Shown: positions 1 to 10,988 of the stretch, one piece after another
Numbering within the stretch: the stretch's first letter is position 1
Layout: every line of letters begins with the position of its first letter
Assembly: GCF_040712315.1 (NCBI RefSeq)
Contig: NC_134017.1
Location: 29,433,273-29,497,272 of the forward strand
Direction: 5' to 3'
Length of the DNA: 64,000 nt
From: Castanea sativa
Taxonomy: Eukaryota; Streptophyta; Magnoliopsida; Fagales; Fagaceae
Notes under the pieces: generated by a model
The model's input: only the letters and a program-made list of their open reading frames with translations
Database searches by the model: none
What the model was told of the DNA's origin: nothing
Made by a program: the position numbers and the translations under genes

Positions 1-965
1 ATAAAATGACAGTTCAAAAACATTTCTAGAAATGACGCTTCACCCTTGAGGCTTGTATAAGTGAAATAGTTAAGTTTTTACTATCGGAATATTCATTTTT
101 AAAACGATTTTTATTTGTTTATACACACCTGGGTGGGGGGAGGGGGGGGGGGTTGTTTTTCTTCGACAAACCTCAAGGAAAAAATAGTACTATTCCATCC
201 ATTTTTTAGGTAAGAATCATTTTAGGAAAGGAACATTCCATTAGTTTAGAGACATTGAACTTAACTATTACGTTGTACAGGCCACAACAGAGGTGTGTCA
301 TTTCTATAAATCTCAATGACAGGTTTTGTAATTTATCCTATTAGTTATTTGTGCACGATGTTGGAGGCGATTTCCTCGTTTAGCTAGAATAAGAGTTTTC
401 ATGTATGTTTTCCCTCCAATTTGGAGAGATGAATGTTTGGTGGGCTAGGGGTAAAAATGCCCCGCCAAAAAAAATCCACCCATTCTCTCATTACCAAACA
501 AAACTCATACCGGTTTTCTCTCCTTCATTTTTTCTATTTTATTTTTTATCCTTCTTATTCCACCTCCAACCAAACGGACCTTAAGTGTGAAGCCTACCCC
601 ATCACTTAAGAAAGAAAGATACGAGGAAATATACAACCCAAATATTATCAAAATCTACTTTTTTTTTTTCTCAATCGAATGTCAATTTTTTTTTTTTTTG
701 GGTAAGAATGTCAACTTGATTTTAAAAGGATGAAGGAACAAAGAAAGATCATAGAATATTTAAAAAATATAGTCACTTTATTGTTATCACTCATTGACGT
801 AACATCCATGTTCTATGGCAAATTCCTAAAAAATAAGTAGAAATAATTATAATTTATTTGCGTAGTAGGTAATATGTACGCTAACATTGTTTGGAGTGAA
901 AGTCTCTCTCCATTCTCAGCCCGAAATTCCATGACGCAAACTAAAGTGACCTAAATCTTGGAGCA
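1..965. other. AT-rich non-coding flank
   Basis: No coding region is supported here. The stretch holds a long G-run near 130-152, poly-T and poly-A tracts, and at about 420-590 a sequence whose ends (a TTTGGTGGG-type block and a CCAACCAAACGGACC block) look like a worn foldback element. On the minus strand it lies downstream of the CLE-like locus and probably contains that gene's 3' flank. Confidence 0.5.
130..152 (+). other. G-quadruplex candidate
   Basis: An almost uninterrupted run of G, broken by single T and A bases, gives four or more runs of at least three G with one-base loops. That pattern is the usual G-quadruplex signature. It lies in non-coding DNA downstream of the minus-strand CLE-like locus. 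Confidence 0.4.
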
Positions 966-1924
966 TCATGGCAACATATTGATATATTTTTGAAGGGGTG
1001 ACTCGAGAGACTCTGTTCCACTAGGACCTAAAGGATGTTCCACAGGGGGTGTCGTGGGAGACTTGATAGGATCTAGGCCATTTGGAACTGTCCTTTTGAT
1101 CTCATAATTTAAAGAACCAAAATCATTAGAAACAATAGGATGTTCTACAGGGGCATTCCAGGAGACTTGATAGGATCTGGGCCCTTTGGAACTCTCCTTT
1201 TGATCTCATAATTTAAAGAACTGAAATCATTAGAAACAATAGGATGTTCTACAGGGGGAGTTCCAGGAGACTTGATAGGATCTGGGCCCTTTGGAACTCT
1301 CCTTTTGATCTCATAATTTAAAGAACTGAAATCATTAGAAACAATAGGATGTTCTACAAGGGGAGTTCCAGGAGAGTTGATAGGATCTAGGTCCTTTGGA
1401 ACTGTCCTTTTGATCTCATAATTTAAAGAATCGAAATCATTAGAAACAATAGGATGTTTTACAAGGGGTGTTCCAAGAGACTTGATAGGATCTGGACCCT
1501 TTGAAACTCTCATTTTGATCTCATAATTTAAAGAACCAAAATCGTTAGAAACAATAGGATGTTCTATCGGGGGTGTTCTAGGAGACTATATAGGATCTGG
1601 GCCGCCAGGAACTTTCCTCTTAATCTCATAATTTGAAAAACCAAAATCATTAGAAATAGTAGGATGTCCTACAAGGGGTGATCTCGGAGATTGTATAGGA
1701 TCTGGGACACTAGGAACTGTCCTTTTGATCTCATAATTTAAAGAACCAAAACCATTAGAAACAATAGGGTGTTCTATAAGGGGTGTTCTAGGAGACTTGA
1801 TAGGATTTGGGCCTTCAGGAACTGTTCTCTTGATCTCATAACTTAGAGAACCAAAATCATTATAAGCATAAGATAGAGAGAGATGTGTGAATATTACGAG
1901 AAAAAAAACCTTCAGGGACTCCAT
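966..1924 (-). pseudogene. Multi-CLE-like secreted peptide precursor, interrupted
   Basis: Reading from the ATG at 1924, residues 1-20 form a signal peptide (MESLKVFFLVIFTHLSLSYA). Eight repeats follow, seven of them exactly 105 bp apart (35 residues). Each carries N-D-F-x-S-L-x-Y-E-I-K and then a dodecamer such as RTVPEGPNPIKS, RKVPGGPDPI or RRVPKGPDPIKS. This matches the plant CLE hormone consensus R-x-V-P-x-G-P-[DN]-P-[LI]-H-[HN] at positions 1-10, but Lys/Gln/Asn and Ser replace the usual final His-Asn/His. Repeats are joined by a Pro-rich linker (SPRTPLIEHPIVS type). A TAG at 1586-1588 replaces the Lys codon after PDPI in repeat 3. A one-base deletion between repeats 7 and 8 (104 bp apart instead of 105) shifts the frame to a stop at about 1145. 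Repeat 8 then runs to a unique C-terminus ending LQKYINMLP and a TGA at 966-968. CLE peptides are secreted, processed signals for receptor kinases. The truncated three-repeat protein may still be made. The CLE assignment rests on motif match only. Confidence 0.68.
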
Positions 1925-1971
1925 TGTATTACAAAGGCTCTGAATGTTTGCAATAATAACAACTTTTTTTT

Positions 1972-1980
1972 CTTATATAA
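1972..1980 (-). promoter_or_regulatory. TATA box of CLE-like locus
   Basis: The minus strand reads TTATATAAG about 48 bases upstream of the ATG at 1924, with an AT-rich leader and no upstream ATG between them. The position suits a short 5' leader. Confidence 0.45.
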
Positions 1981-2160
1981 TGTCAATCTTGGATATCTCA
2001 TGTGAAATTGTTTTTTCTTCTTCATGAAGAAAACGAAGCCTATGATTTTAATACGGTTAGTTGAAAGATTGTAACAAAATTAATATATTTCATTTTTAGA
2101 ATTTAAAAATATGGCGATCACCTTATGATAAGTTGAAAATTTATAATAAATAACCAAAAG

Positions 2161-2258
2161 CCTTGATAACTTGTATTTTTTGGTGTTTCCATTTGAGAAT
2201 CCAGGGTTCAAATCTCCCCTCTAGTTGTAACTATCAAATTTATCAACAAAAAAAAAAG
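2161..2258 (+). mobile_element. SINE-like fragment
   Basis: A B-box-like GGTTCAAATCTCCC (polymerase III internal promoter) lies ~50 bases into the piece, which ends in a 10-base A-tract. There is no clear A box or target duplication, so this is a weak call. It differs from the two SINE families elsewhere in the window. Confidence 0.3.
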
Positions 2259-2861
2259 TGAATGTATTTCTTTTCTTGGACGGATTACAATTAATCCTAA
2301 AAAAATATTAATTCATAATAATCATTATTTATTATCAAACCAATACACTAATTTGTTAGCTAAAATTTGTGTTCATTGCTAAACTTTGCATTAAATTTGT
2401 TTGATAATGAATAAATGTATTTCTTTTTATTTATTCATTTTAAATGTGATAATTGATTCATAATAATTGTTATTTACTATCTATTCAAAGACCCTAACTG
2501 ACGGGCTAAAACTTGTTTTCATTTTTAAACTTTGCACAATGTTTGTTTTACAATAAATAAATAAATTTCCTTTTTTTAATATATATTCGATAATTGATTC
2601 ATAATAACTATTATTTATTATCAAATCAAGATAGTAATTTTTTTCAAAAAGAAATCAAGATAGTAATTGGTTAGATAAAAGTTGTTCTCAATCCTAAATA
2701 ATATACACAAAAGTTGTTTTTTGAGAAACAAATCTACTTATTTTTTGGTACATTTGATAATTGATTCATAAAAATTGTTATTTATTATTAAATCAAGACA
2801 CTAATTATTTTGCTAAACATTGTTTCCATTCCTGAACTTTGTACAAAGTTTTTTTTTTTTT

Positions 2862-3356
2862 TTTAATCATTCCCAAACTTTCAAAATTTCATTTTTCATC
2901 TTTAAACTTTTGAAGAATTTTCAATTTTTTGTCCTTTCTCAACATCCGTTAAATTTTATCTTAAATGTACTAACAAAAATACAGAGGTGCTAGATTTTTT
3001 GTATTTTTTTAGCATTAAATAGTCTAACATAGAGCACTTTTTTTTTTAATCAGGACACATGGCACCAAATAATTGGTAATTACAATCTTCCATCGTCTTG
3101 CTTCTTCGAAAGAAAAACCTTATTTTTGCACCTTATTATTATTATTTTTTTGGCTTCTTTGTTTTTTAATCCCTAAACTTTCAAAATTCATTTCTTTGTC
3201 TTTAAAATTTTGGTAACATTTCAATTCTATCCTTTTATCAACATCCATTTAATTTGAATCTTATGTGTACTAACGAAATGTTGAAGTGGTAGATTTTTAA
3301 TATTTATTTTTTAGTGCATGTAGAATTTTAGCATTAAATAATCTAACATAGAGCAC

Positions 3357-3357
<1 letters not shown>
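2862..3357. repeat. Diverged direct repeat pair
   Basis: Two blocks (about 2862-3037 and 3171-3357) share the order 'cccaaactttcaaaat', 'catctttaaa', 'caacatcc', 'gtactaac', and end with 'gcattaaatartctaacat' plus 'agagcact'. They look like two old copies of one non-coding repeat separated by about 130 bases. No coding content. Confidence 0.5.

Positions 3358-3358
<1 letters not shown>

Positions 3359-3414
<56 letters not shown>
3359..3414. repeat. (CT)n microsatellite
   Basis: About 28 uninterrupted CT units directly follow the second copy of the diverged direct repeat. Confidence 0.95.
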
Positions 3415-3418
<4 letters not shown>

Positions 3419-4145
3419 ACATATGCATCATTTTTGTGAGTTTTTTTTGGTGTTTATATTTGATATTTCTTTGGTACGAGAAAGAATAAATGGATTTGTT
3501 CTCTGATACTACATAAACCCAAAGGGAGAAGGAAAATTATTGAATATTCCCGGGTACCATAAATGCGAACTCCTCACTCTCACATGAATTGTTAGTCTCA
3601 CCATAAATTTAATTAGTGTGACCCACAATTATGTGAGAGGGGGAAATACTTATTTATGGTATTCTGGGAGTACCCAATAATTACCCGAGGGAGAAATGAC
3701 AAAAATTAATGTAAGGAGCATTTGGTTTGAGACTTTAAACGTCTTAGTTTTGTCAAAAGTGACTATGTTTTGGCATTTTAATGATTAAAGTTGAAGTGAT
3801 TGTTTTTTATTTTTGATGTGTTTTTTGAATTTTTGGTTTTTTGAGAGAATTAGGCCGGATTAAGGTTTAGTTCCTAATTGAATCAGTGGAACTTTAGTTT
3901 CCAATTGAATTGGCCAATTTGGTCCGATTTTTAAAATCATGGTTAAGTTGACAAACTATTTTTTATAAATGAGTAAAAAAGTGATTTAGCAGCAATGGTG
4001 AACCACTTGAGGACTGAAGGAGGCCTGGGACCTCCAAAATTTTTGAAAAAAAATTAATTTGGAAATATCCTAAAAAATTTGAAAATTTTTAAATTACCTT
4101 ATCATTTGGGCCCTTGATACTTGATAATATGCATATATATTTAAG

Positions 4146-4316
4146 AAAGTCTATCACCACACACCCTTGGCATGATGGTCACTCCACAAGTATTAAGTAC
4201 TTTTGGGGTGTGGAGGGCAAGAGTTGGGGTTCAAGTCTCTAGAAGGGAGTTTCACACATATATATATACTTAGCTTAGGCTAGAGTAGAATTTCTATCAT
4301 GTACAAAAAAAGTCTA
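4146..4316 (+). mobile_element. tRNA-derived SINE, family A copy 1
   Basis: An A-box-like TGGCATGATGGTCA is followed ~60 bases later by the B-box-like GGTTCAAGTCTC. The 3' part is 'ttagcttaggctagagtaga' and 'atttctat', and the copy ends in an A-run. AAAGTCTA at 4146-4153 is repeated at 4309-4316 and is a good target-site duplication. Copies of the same family lie at 22687-22818 and 35365-35492. Confidence 0.75.
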
Positions 4317-5980
4317 AAATAAACATAATTTTCATGTAAATAAAATACAATCCATAAATACATATGTCAACAAATTACAATAATTGAACATTTAGCATCT
4401 TCACAACGAACGCATAGGTATTTAACAATTACCTCAACAAATAAAAGGAAAAAAAAAATTATAATCTTCATCCCAACACATCTTGGACTTACTTGTACAC
4501 AATAGTAGAAAATTTGAAAAGTTAGAAACTTTGTTGATGTGTCGCACTGCCAAGTCTCCCACACAATTGCAAAAACATTTTGCCCCACACAGGTAACTCT
4601 CTCTCTCTCTCTCTCTCTCTCTATGTCTTTGTGCGTGTTTGCCTCACTTTTTTTTTGTACATAGGTCACAAGTGAAAGATTGAAGCTTTTGTTTGTGCTG
4701 TAGGACCCTCATTGCCAGGTCCCCTAACTGTACAACAGTGCTTTATCTATGCCCCATAGTTGACTGGCTTTATATATACCCTGATATCCATTATTTTTAA
4801 CTCTTTCCTAGGTACTATTTGCTTTGTTTTGATTTTTTTTTACTTTACTTTTCATTGCTTTCTTTTTTTTATTCCTTATAATATATTATTTATTATAATA
4901 ATAAATAATATATTATATAAAGTATATACTACTATATTAACATGTATTTAGTTGTTGTTTATTAAATTTTTTTTATGCATTGACATTTGAATATTGTTTG
5001 TCTTTTATTTAGAAATCTTTGGACTATTAGTATGTTTTTAGTATATTTTTTTTAAATCTCAATCATTTTATTTAACGAGTGATAATTTAATTTGATAAAT
5101 CTAGGTTCATGGGCATGTTTAGTACTTTTGACTCATTCTTAAAAAAAATGAAGACAGTAATTCATAAAATAGTACACTTTTGGGTTCTAATGTTGAAGCA
5201 TCAACTTCCAATGTGTGTCCTTCCAAATCTCCAAGGATTCCAAAAAGTATCCTTCTAGACCATTAGTGGTGGAAGTGGAACTTGAAAAGATTCATTTAAA
5301 ATTTTCACCACTTAGTTCCAATGAAGTTGATGTTAGAATTTTAAAAAACAAATTTTACCATTTAGTTCCAAATAAAAAAGTTTTATATGCCCCCCTAAAG
5401 ATAAATACCTTACTCCGCCATTATTTAGCAATGACCCCAAATAAAAATTAATAATTTTTATAAGCATAAATTGTTTTTAATCCAATGCTATGAAAATTGT
5501 TTTACCGGTAGTGTTTACTCTTCAAAATAGGGGCTAACCCATATTGGTACCCTAGAGTAACATACGGACCCCGGTAGAATTTACTATTAAAAATAGGGCC
5601 AAACCCATATTGGTCCACATCTCATATAAGTTTACCCTTATTTTAAGAGATTTTTCCCCATGTTTGTTTTTTTCTTGTCTTCATAACACTTTACAAACAT
5701 GTTTCAATCTTTCACTTTTTTTTTCTCTGAATTTTTTTTTATACTAAATTACAAATTGCATCATTCAACTTACCTAAAATTTAATTTAATTTCTCTAATT
5801 TAACTTTTGTTCAAATTCTCAAAAGAAAAAACAGTGGGTTAATCCCACGTTGGAAAATGAGTGTGAGTTAAAGAGATTAAAAGCATGTGCTATGTACAGG
5901 AGTATAATAGTGGGAGATGGTGATTCAATAAAGTGCTTCTAAATTCCATAAATCTAAAATAACTGAAAGTTCAAAAAGTG
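4317..5980. other. AT-rich intergenic DNA
   Basis: No gene is supported. It contains a short CT microsatellite (4593-4622), many T-runs, and at about 5509-5620 a small internal duplication (two copies of 'aaatagggscyaacccatattggt' type). The short open frames here have low-complexity translations and no recognisable domain. On the minus strand this is the outer flank of the copia-type LTR. Confidence 0.5.
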
Positions 5981-7065
5981 TGTAAAACACCTTAGAACGT
6001 TTAGACCCCCAAAATACAAATTACCAACACAAGCTTATTATCAAACAATGTATGTGCAGAATATGAAAATACGCTAAATCAAAATTGGTAAAACAATCTA
6101 AATCGAAATTAATCATAACCACAGCAGCAATTAAAAGGTAAAGATTAAGGGAAGAGAGATGCAAACACAAAGACAACACATCGATATGTTATCGAAGAGG
6201 AAACCGAAGTCCTTGGTGTAAAATCTCTCCTCCGCCCTCCAAGCAGTCAATAATCCACTAGAGAATGTAGTTGGGATACATGAACAGCAGAAGACCCTCC
6301 AAGCCTAATCTACCCAGTGTACCTAAGCTCTCCAAGCTTCTTGCTCCAATGAGGTTACGCCGAACCTTTGTCTTCTCTAGCTTACCGGATTCCGCTATAT
6401 CCCATAGTATCAACCAATATCAATTGGTCCTTTATTAACTGCTTCCTAAGCACCAAATAACCTTCTCACAGTTATGGGTACGGTGAGAAAATAATTTGGT
6501 TAAATGTACCTCTCAAGGATGTAACAATGGAGAGGGTGAGATTAGAGGAATTTAGAGAATCAAAGGATGAAGATTGTGGATGAGTCAATCTTGTTTTTCT
6601 CAAGGGTTTCTCTCTCAAAATTCTCTTTGGAAGCTCTCTACAATACGTGGGTATAAGGGGTATTTATAATAGTGTGTGTTTGGAATGCGAAAGGTCAATT
6701 TCAGCCAAACAAGGCATTCTAGTGACTCGAGCTCACGACTAGAATGAGTTGCGAGTTTGAGTCACAAGCTAACTTCCTGACCAACTGGAGGTTTTGTCCT
6801 GTAGTGTGACAGCTGGTGTGACTCTTCAGCTCCCCCTGCATGCTTCACACGTGTGCCTTTTTGGCGACTTACCAGTCTCGAGCCAGTAGCGAGGTCCAGT
6901 CACGAGCCCCTGCTTGAGTGCACACTCTTGAGCTTTTCTTCACACTCTCTCACACACTACCCTTACATGATTCCCACCTAAATACAAGGGTTTCTAAATG
7001 CGGAATTACAAGAAAATTGGCATGGAATAAAGCCAACAAAACGATTGAATAAATTCAATCTTACA
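5981..7065 (-). mobile_element. 3' LTR of Ty1/copia-type element
   Basis: On the minus strand the block starts TGTAAGATTG, directly after a polypurine tract, and ends GGTGTTTTACA, so its termini are TGTAA...TTACA. A TATA box (TATAAATACC) lies inside at about 6655-6665 on the minus strand, followed by a Ser/Leu-type leader sequence, as expected for U3-R. Length is about 1.08 kb. The inner end is well supported. The outer end at 5981 rests on the terminal inverted repeat and spacing only. No second LTR was found within the window. Confidence 0.6.
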
Positions 7066-7080
7066 ATCTCCCCCTTTGGC
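7066..7080 (-). other. Polypurine tract of copia-type element
   Basis: The minus strand reads GCCAAAGGGGGAGAT immediately before the LTR start TGTAAG. This is the usual plus-strand primer position for plant copia elements. A second AAAAAGGGGGAG-type run lies at about 7790-7800. Confidence 0.65.
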
Positions 7081-7849
7081 TATTCCGTGACAAAACCCTA
7101 AAACAAACTCTAGACTTAACATGTGAGTTGGGAACAGTTTAACAAAACTCACTCACACCTAACTCTAGAATCTATGAAGCTTTTGAACCATACGGACAAG
7201 TATATCCTAAAAAAAACAACACAATACGATCATTGTAAATAGAAATCTTGAAATGCATATGGAGCAAGCACAATGCGATCAAGCAAAAATGAATAACAAT
7301 AGTAAAGCTTGGCTTGACCAAAAAACGAGCAATCACTAGAAATAGTGACTACAATGATCATTCTCACAAGGAATGAACATCCGAACATGCAAGTTTATAA
7401 GCTTAATCCAAAGGATCATTTGCATGTCCAACACTCAAAGAATACAGTAACATAAGGTAATTGCATCAAGGATATAAAATCCAACAAGGGCACAAGAGTG
7501 ATATACTTAAAGAAATGCATAACATAAACAACCAGTATTAAGCCACAAAGCATGGGTACAAAGTACAACACTGAAAACAACTGAAATATATAAACCAAAG
7601 TACCCAAAAGCACAATAAAATTCAAAAGATATTTAAGCTAGAAACAGTAAGGCAAAAGAATGTGTGAATGTATCCTCTTGAGCACACACAGCTCCCCCTT
7701 TCAATATGCACACTTCCCATTTCTGTATTGCTCTCCCCCTTACTGTATGCCATCATCCAAAACTATGCAATGAACAAATAGTTTGCTCTCCCCCTTTTTG
7801 GCATGAATAGCTAAAGGCTGTCCTCAAGCTTTTGTTGAATAGCATCCAA

Positions 7850-8931
7850 TTATGTCTTAATGGTTGTTAGACGCATTTGAACTTGGTTGTTGGTGGAGTA
7901 GATAACCCTTTCAATTCTGGAAATACGTTGGTACATACTTTCTATCAAGGTGCTCAACCTGTTAGCTTGAGAGGTAGAAGATATAGTCTGAGTGTTAGTG
8001 GTCTGTGGCTCAGGGTCGAGGTGAGAAGCAGTCTCGGTATGCACAGGTGTTGCTAAGCCATGACTGGATGGATTGGTAAGAGTGAAAAATTCACTCTTAG
8101 GTGCTTTAGAGGAGTGACTCTTACTTGCTTGAAGAGATATCATGGGTAATGGTTGAAGACGTGCTAGTATTTTTCCATCCGTTGGTGGACGAACACCTTC
8201 AAGGACCATGATCTTCATGATTAGACTACAAAAAGGTAAGCATGTTCTTGCTGCTGTTTTCCCTATTAACTGGAAGATGTGGGCAGAGATGTCAATTTGA
8301 ACTCCGGTGATGAGATCACATAGAAATTGTGCTCTTCAAGGTTGATGTATGCAGTGTTCGAGAGTGGATAGAGGTTGAAGAACATGATCAATTTAAGAGT
8401 CGTCAGATCAGGTGCGAACTTTGCTGTTCCAATGGACTTGCCTTTGGATGAAATCTCATGATCTGGCCCAAGAATTTGAAGAATATCTTGAACCTTAGGA
8501 AGTCTATCATCATATGGAGTGATGTCTACATTTGTCGGTCTATTGATTCGAAGAACCTCTGCAATGTAGTCTGGATTGATGTTGAACTCCTTTCCTCGTA
8601 CCCAACATTGCAACTCAACGCCAATGTATCTCATGTTTGAACAAAACGCCTTAACCAATTCATCAATCGAGTCTTCGAAGTTCCAAAACAGGTTAGCCTA
8701 ATCTTTTGCTTCAAAGATTCGAGGAATAAATGTTGTTCTCAAGGTATCAAACTTTACAACTCGCTCCACCACAGTGGGAGCATCTTCAAAAGTGCTTGAG
8801 AAAGTCTGTGAATCGAGGGGAGTCCTGAATCTCTCACTACTTGAAACTTGAGACGAACATCGAGTCCATTTTGTAGGGGATGACGTTACATCAAATACAG
8901 GTTCTTTTCCTTGAGAGGAACGACGAGACAT
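7850..8931 (-). pseudogene. Extra ORF of copia-type element (plant transposon protein-like)
   Basis: The reading begins at the ATG at 8931 (MSRRSSQGKEPVFDV) and runs through FIPRIFEAKD to an in-frame TAG near 8697. It continues in frame with NLFWNFEDSIDELVKAFCSN and CWVRGKEFNINPDYIAEVLR. Near 8315-8345 the frame shifts, and the better continuation (FLCDLITGVQIDISAHIFQL) joins the segment starting IMKIMVLEGVRPPTDGKIL, which ends at 7850. The core resembles the 'putative plant transposon protein' domain common in proteins annotated from plant retroelements. It lies between gag and the 3' LTR in the same orientation, where some copia lineages carry an extra or env-like ORF. One stop and one frameshift make it non-functional. 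Function is unknown. Confidence 0.55.
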
Positions 8932-8939
8932 CTGCAAAA

Positions 8940-10985
8940 GAGCATACACATAGTAGAGAACCAAGCGCAAAACCACAAGCCAGAAACATAAACTTGATTA
9001 GATCCAAGTTAGTCCATGAAATGAGCATCCATAGTTAACACAAAACTTATTACTCAATCATGGTAAATGAACCAAGTATGCAAAATTTAAGGATGTATAT
9101 GAGCATGAGCAACACAGGTGCGTGTGGTGTGCATATGTGATGATTGAGCATACAAAGCAATGCACAATGTAATCTGCGAGAACCATAGCAACACAAGTAA
9201 CAATTCCTAAAATACTTTTCTATACAGATGACATGATCAACACGGCACAGACTTGATACACTACTCACAAAGGAGACACAAACATGAACACATGTATAAC
9301 AAGCCGTAAATAACCAAAAACAACACAACCCATATTCGAATCATCATATGTATCAAATCTCAACAATAACTTAAAATTCAAGAAATCAAGTCTATAAATA
9401 TGAAACACTTAGAGAAAGTTAGAAACCCTATACCTTCTCTTGAAGATTGAAATTTGGAAATGATGAAAATGGGGGGTTTTTGATGGAGAAACACGGTGAG
9501 TTTGTGAGAAAGAAGACAATGAACAGTCACAATGTGCGAGGGAAAACTAAATTTTTTTGAAAACTGCCCTAAAATAACCTTCAGAGTGCAAAACACGTGA
9601 TTTTCACGATTGGATTGAGTCGCGAACAAGTTGCCAAAATAAGCCGCCAAAAACCCTTGAGACAAAATTTTGAAAAATTTTGCTAAGTGTTTTTTGCGAC
9701 TAGAAGTTTCACCCGGAGTAAGTTGCGATAGGAGTCGCCAAACCTTTTGAGTAAACTCGTGACTAAAGCTTCCACTCGTGAACAAGTCGCCAAAATGAGT
9801 TGCGAGAAATTCAAAAACTCAGATCTTTGAAATTTTTCTAAGTCTTTTTCGCGACTGGGACTTTGACCCACCAGAGAGTCGCGAAAACCTTCTGGGTAAG
9901 CTCGTGACTAGCTTGACCAGTAAGGCAAGTCGCCAAAATAGGTTTGCATAGATTTTTGAAATTTTGGAAAATTTTCAAAACAAAAAATACTTTCCAAAAA
10001 CAACTAAAATATTCAAAAATATTTTTATGTTTGATCAACATATAGTTGAGCATGTGCAACACATTTAAACAAGTATAATCTCACAAATGAATAAGGCATT
10101 TGTTGAACATAGACAAGTGTGACGTGTGTGGGTACCAAAAATGAGATAGTCCTTAGTCTAATGAGAAGCTTCAATAATCAATTCAACCAAGGCATACACA
10201 ATTAGCACAAGGAGAAGTGATCCATCTCAATTCTAGAAATATGCATCTATGACCTTCCACAAAACTTGATAACATTATTTTGAAGCTTTTCATTTGGCTT
10301 TGTTTACATCATATCATTTGATCTTTTAGAAACAATACATCTCATTTTGAGATCGATGCCTGAAATTTTTGATATTTCAATTTGAGGAGCAAGCCTTTGG
10401 CTTTTTGGGCATCATACAATTTTTCACAAAAGTCGCTTTCCCTTTTTCCTAGTCAAATACTAGTATGTGCGAAGGCTTTTGCAGCTCATTATCTCTTTTC
10501 ATTTTGAGATTTACATTTGTTGAGCTTTTTAAACAAAAATAAACAAGTGGGAAGATATATAGGCACAAGTCTATGCAAGTTTCAAGATCAACAGGACCAT
10601 TGACTAATAATTCATGACAAGTTCGAAGATCTATTTACAACAGTCACATAGATGTCAAGATTTCTCCCACAATGATATGAGCGCATAGAGGAAAAGCTAC
10701 GCTCTTAAATGCATAAAGCCAGTAGTACAAAGGTACAGAGCAAAATATGCTTGTGACAAAACACAACAATGCCGATCAAACTTTTTGGATTTTCTACTTT
10801 TTATGTGTTTCTAGATTTTTGACGTAAAAGCAAGAAAAGACTGATCAACAAAAATTTAGAACCATTCAAAGCAAAAAGAACAAGCAAAACAGAATATTCC
10901 ACACATGTTGGAATGATAACAAAAAGCACACAACCAAGCAAAGTCACAAAAAATTAGGAAGAATTAATGCATGGACATGTTGTAA
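8940..10985 (-). mobile_element. Non-coding interior of copia-type element
   Basis: This lies between the gag remnant and the extra ORF. No integrase, reverse transcriptase or RNase H motif can be read on either strand, so pol is missing here. Around 9600-9950 a motif of the type 'gtcgc(c/g)aaa', alternating with 'actcgtgac', recurs four or five times. The same wording occurs in the LTR at about 6720-6900. Confidence 0.5.
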
Positions 10986-10988
10986 TGC

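Larger units (their letters stand above)
1985..4140. other. AT-rich intergenic DNA with repeats
   Basis: No gene is supported. A phrase of the type 'gataattgattcataataattgttatttattatcaaat' recurs several times between 2310 and 2790, which suggests decayed short tandem duplication. The region also holds a SINE-like piece, a diverged direct repeat and a CT microsatellite, listed separately. Confidence 0.5.

Noticed and set aside
9378..10062. Minus-strand frames between gag and the extra ORF
   Set aside because: No domain match; they reflect recurring 'gtcgcgaa'-type words in the retroelement interior.
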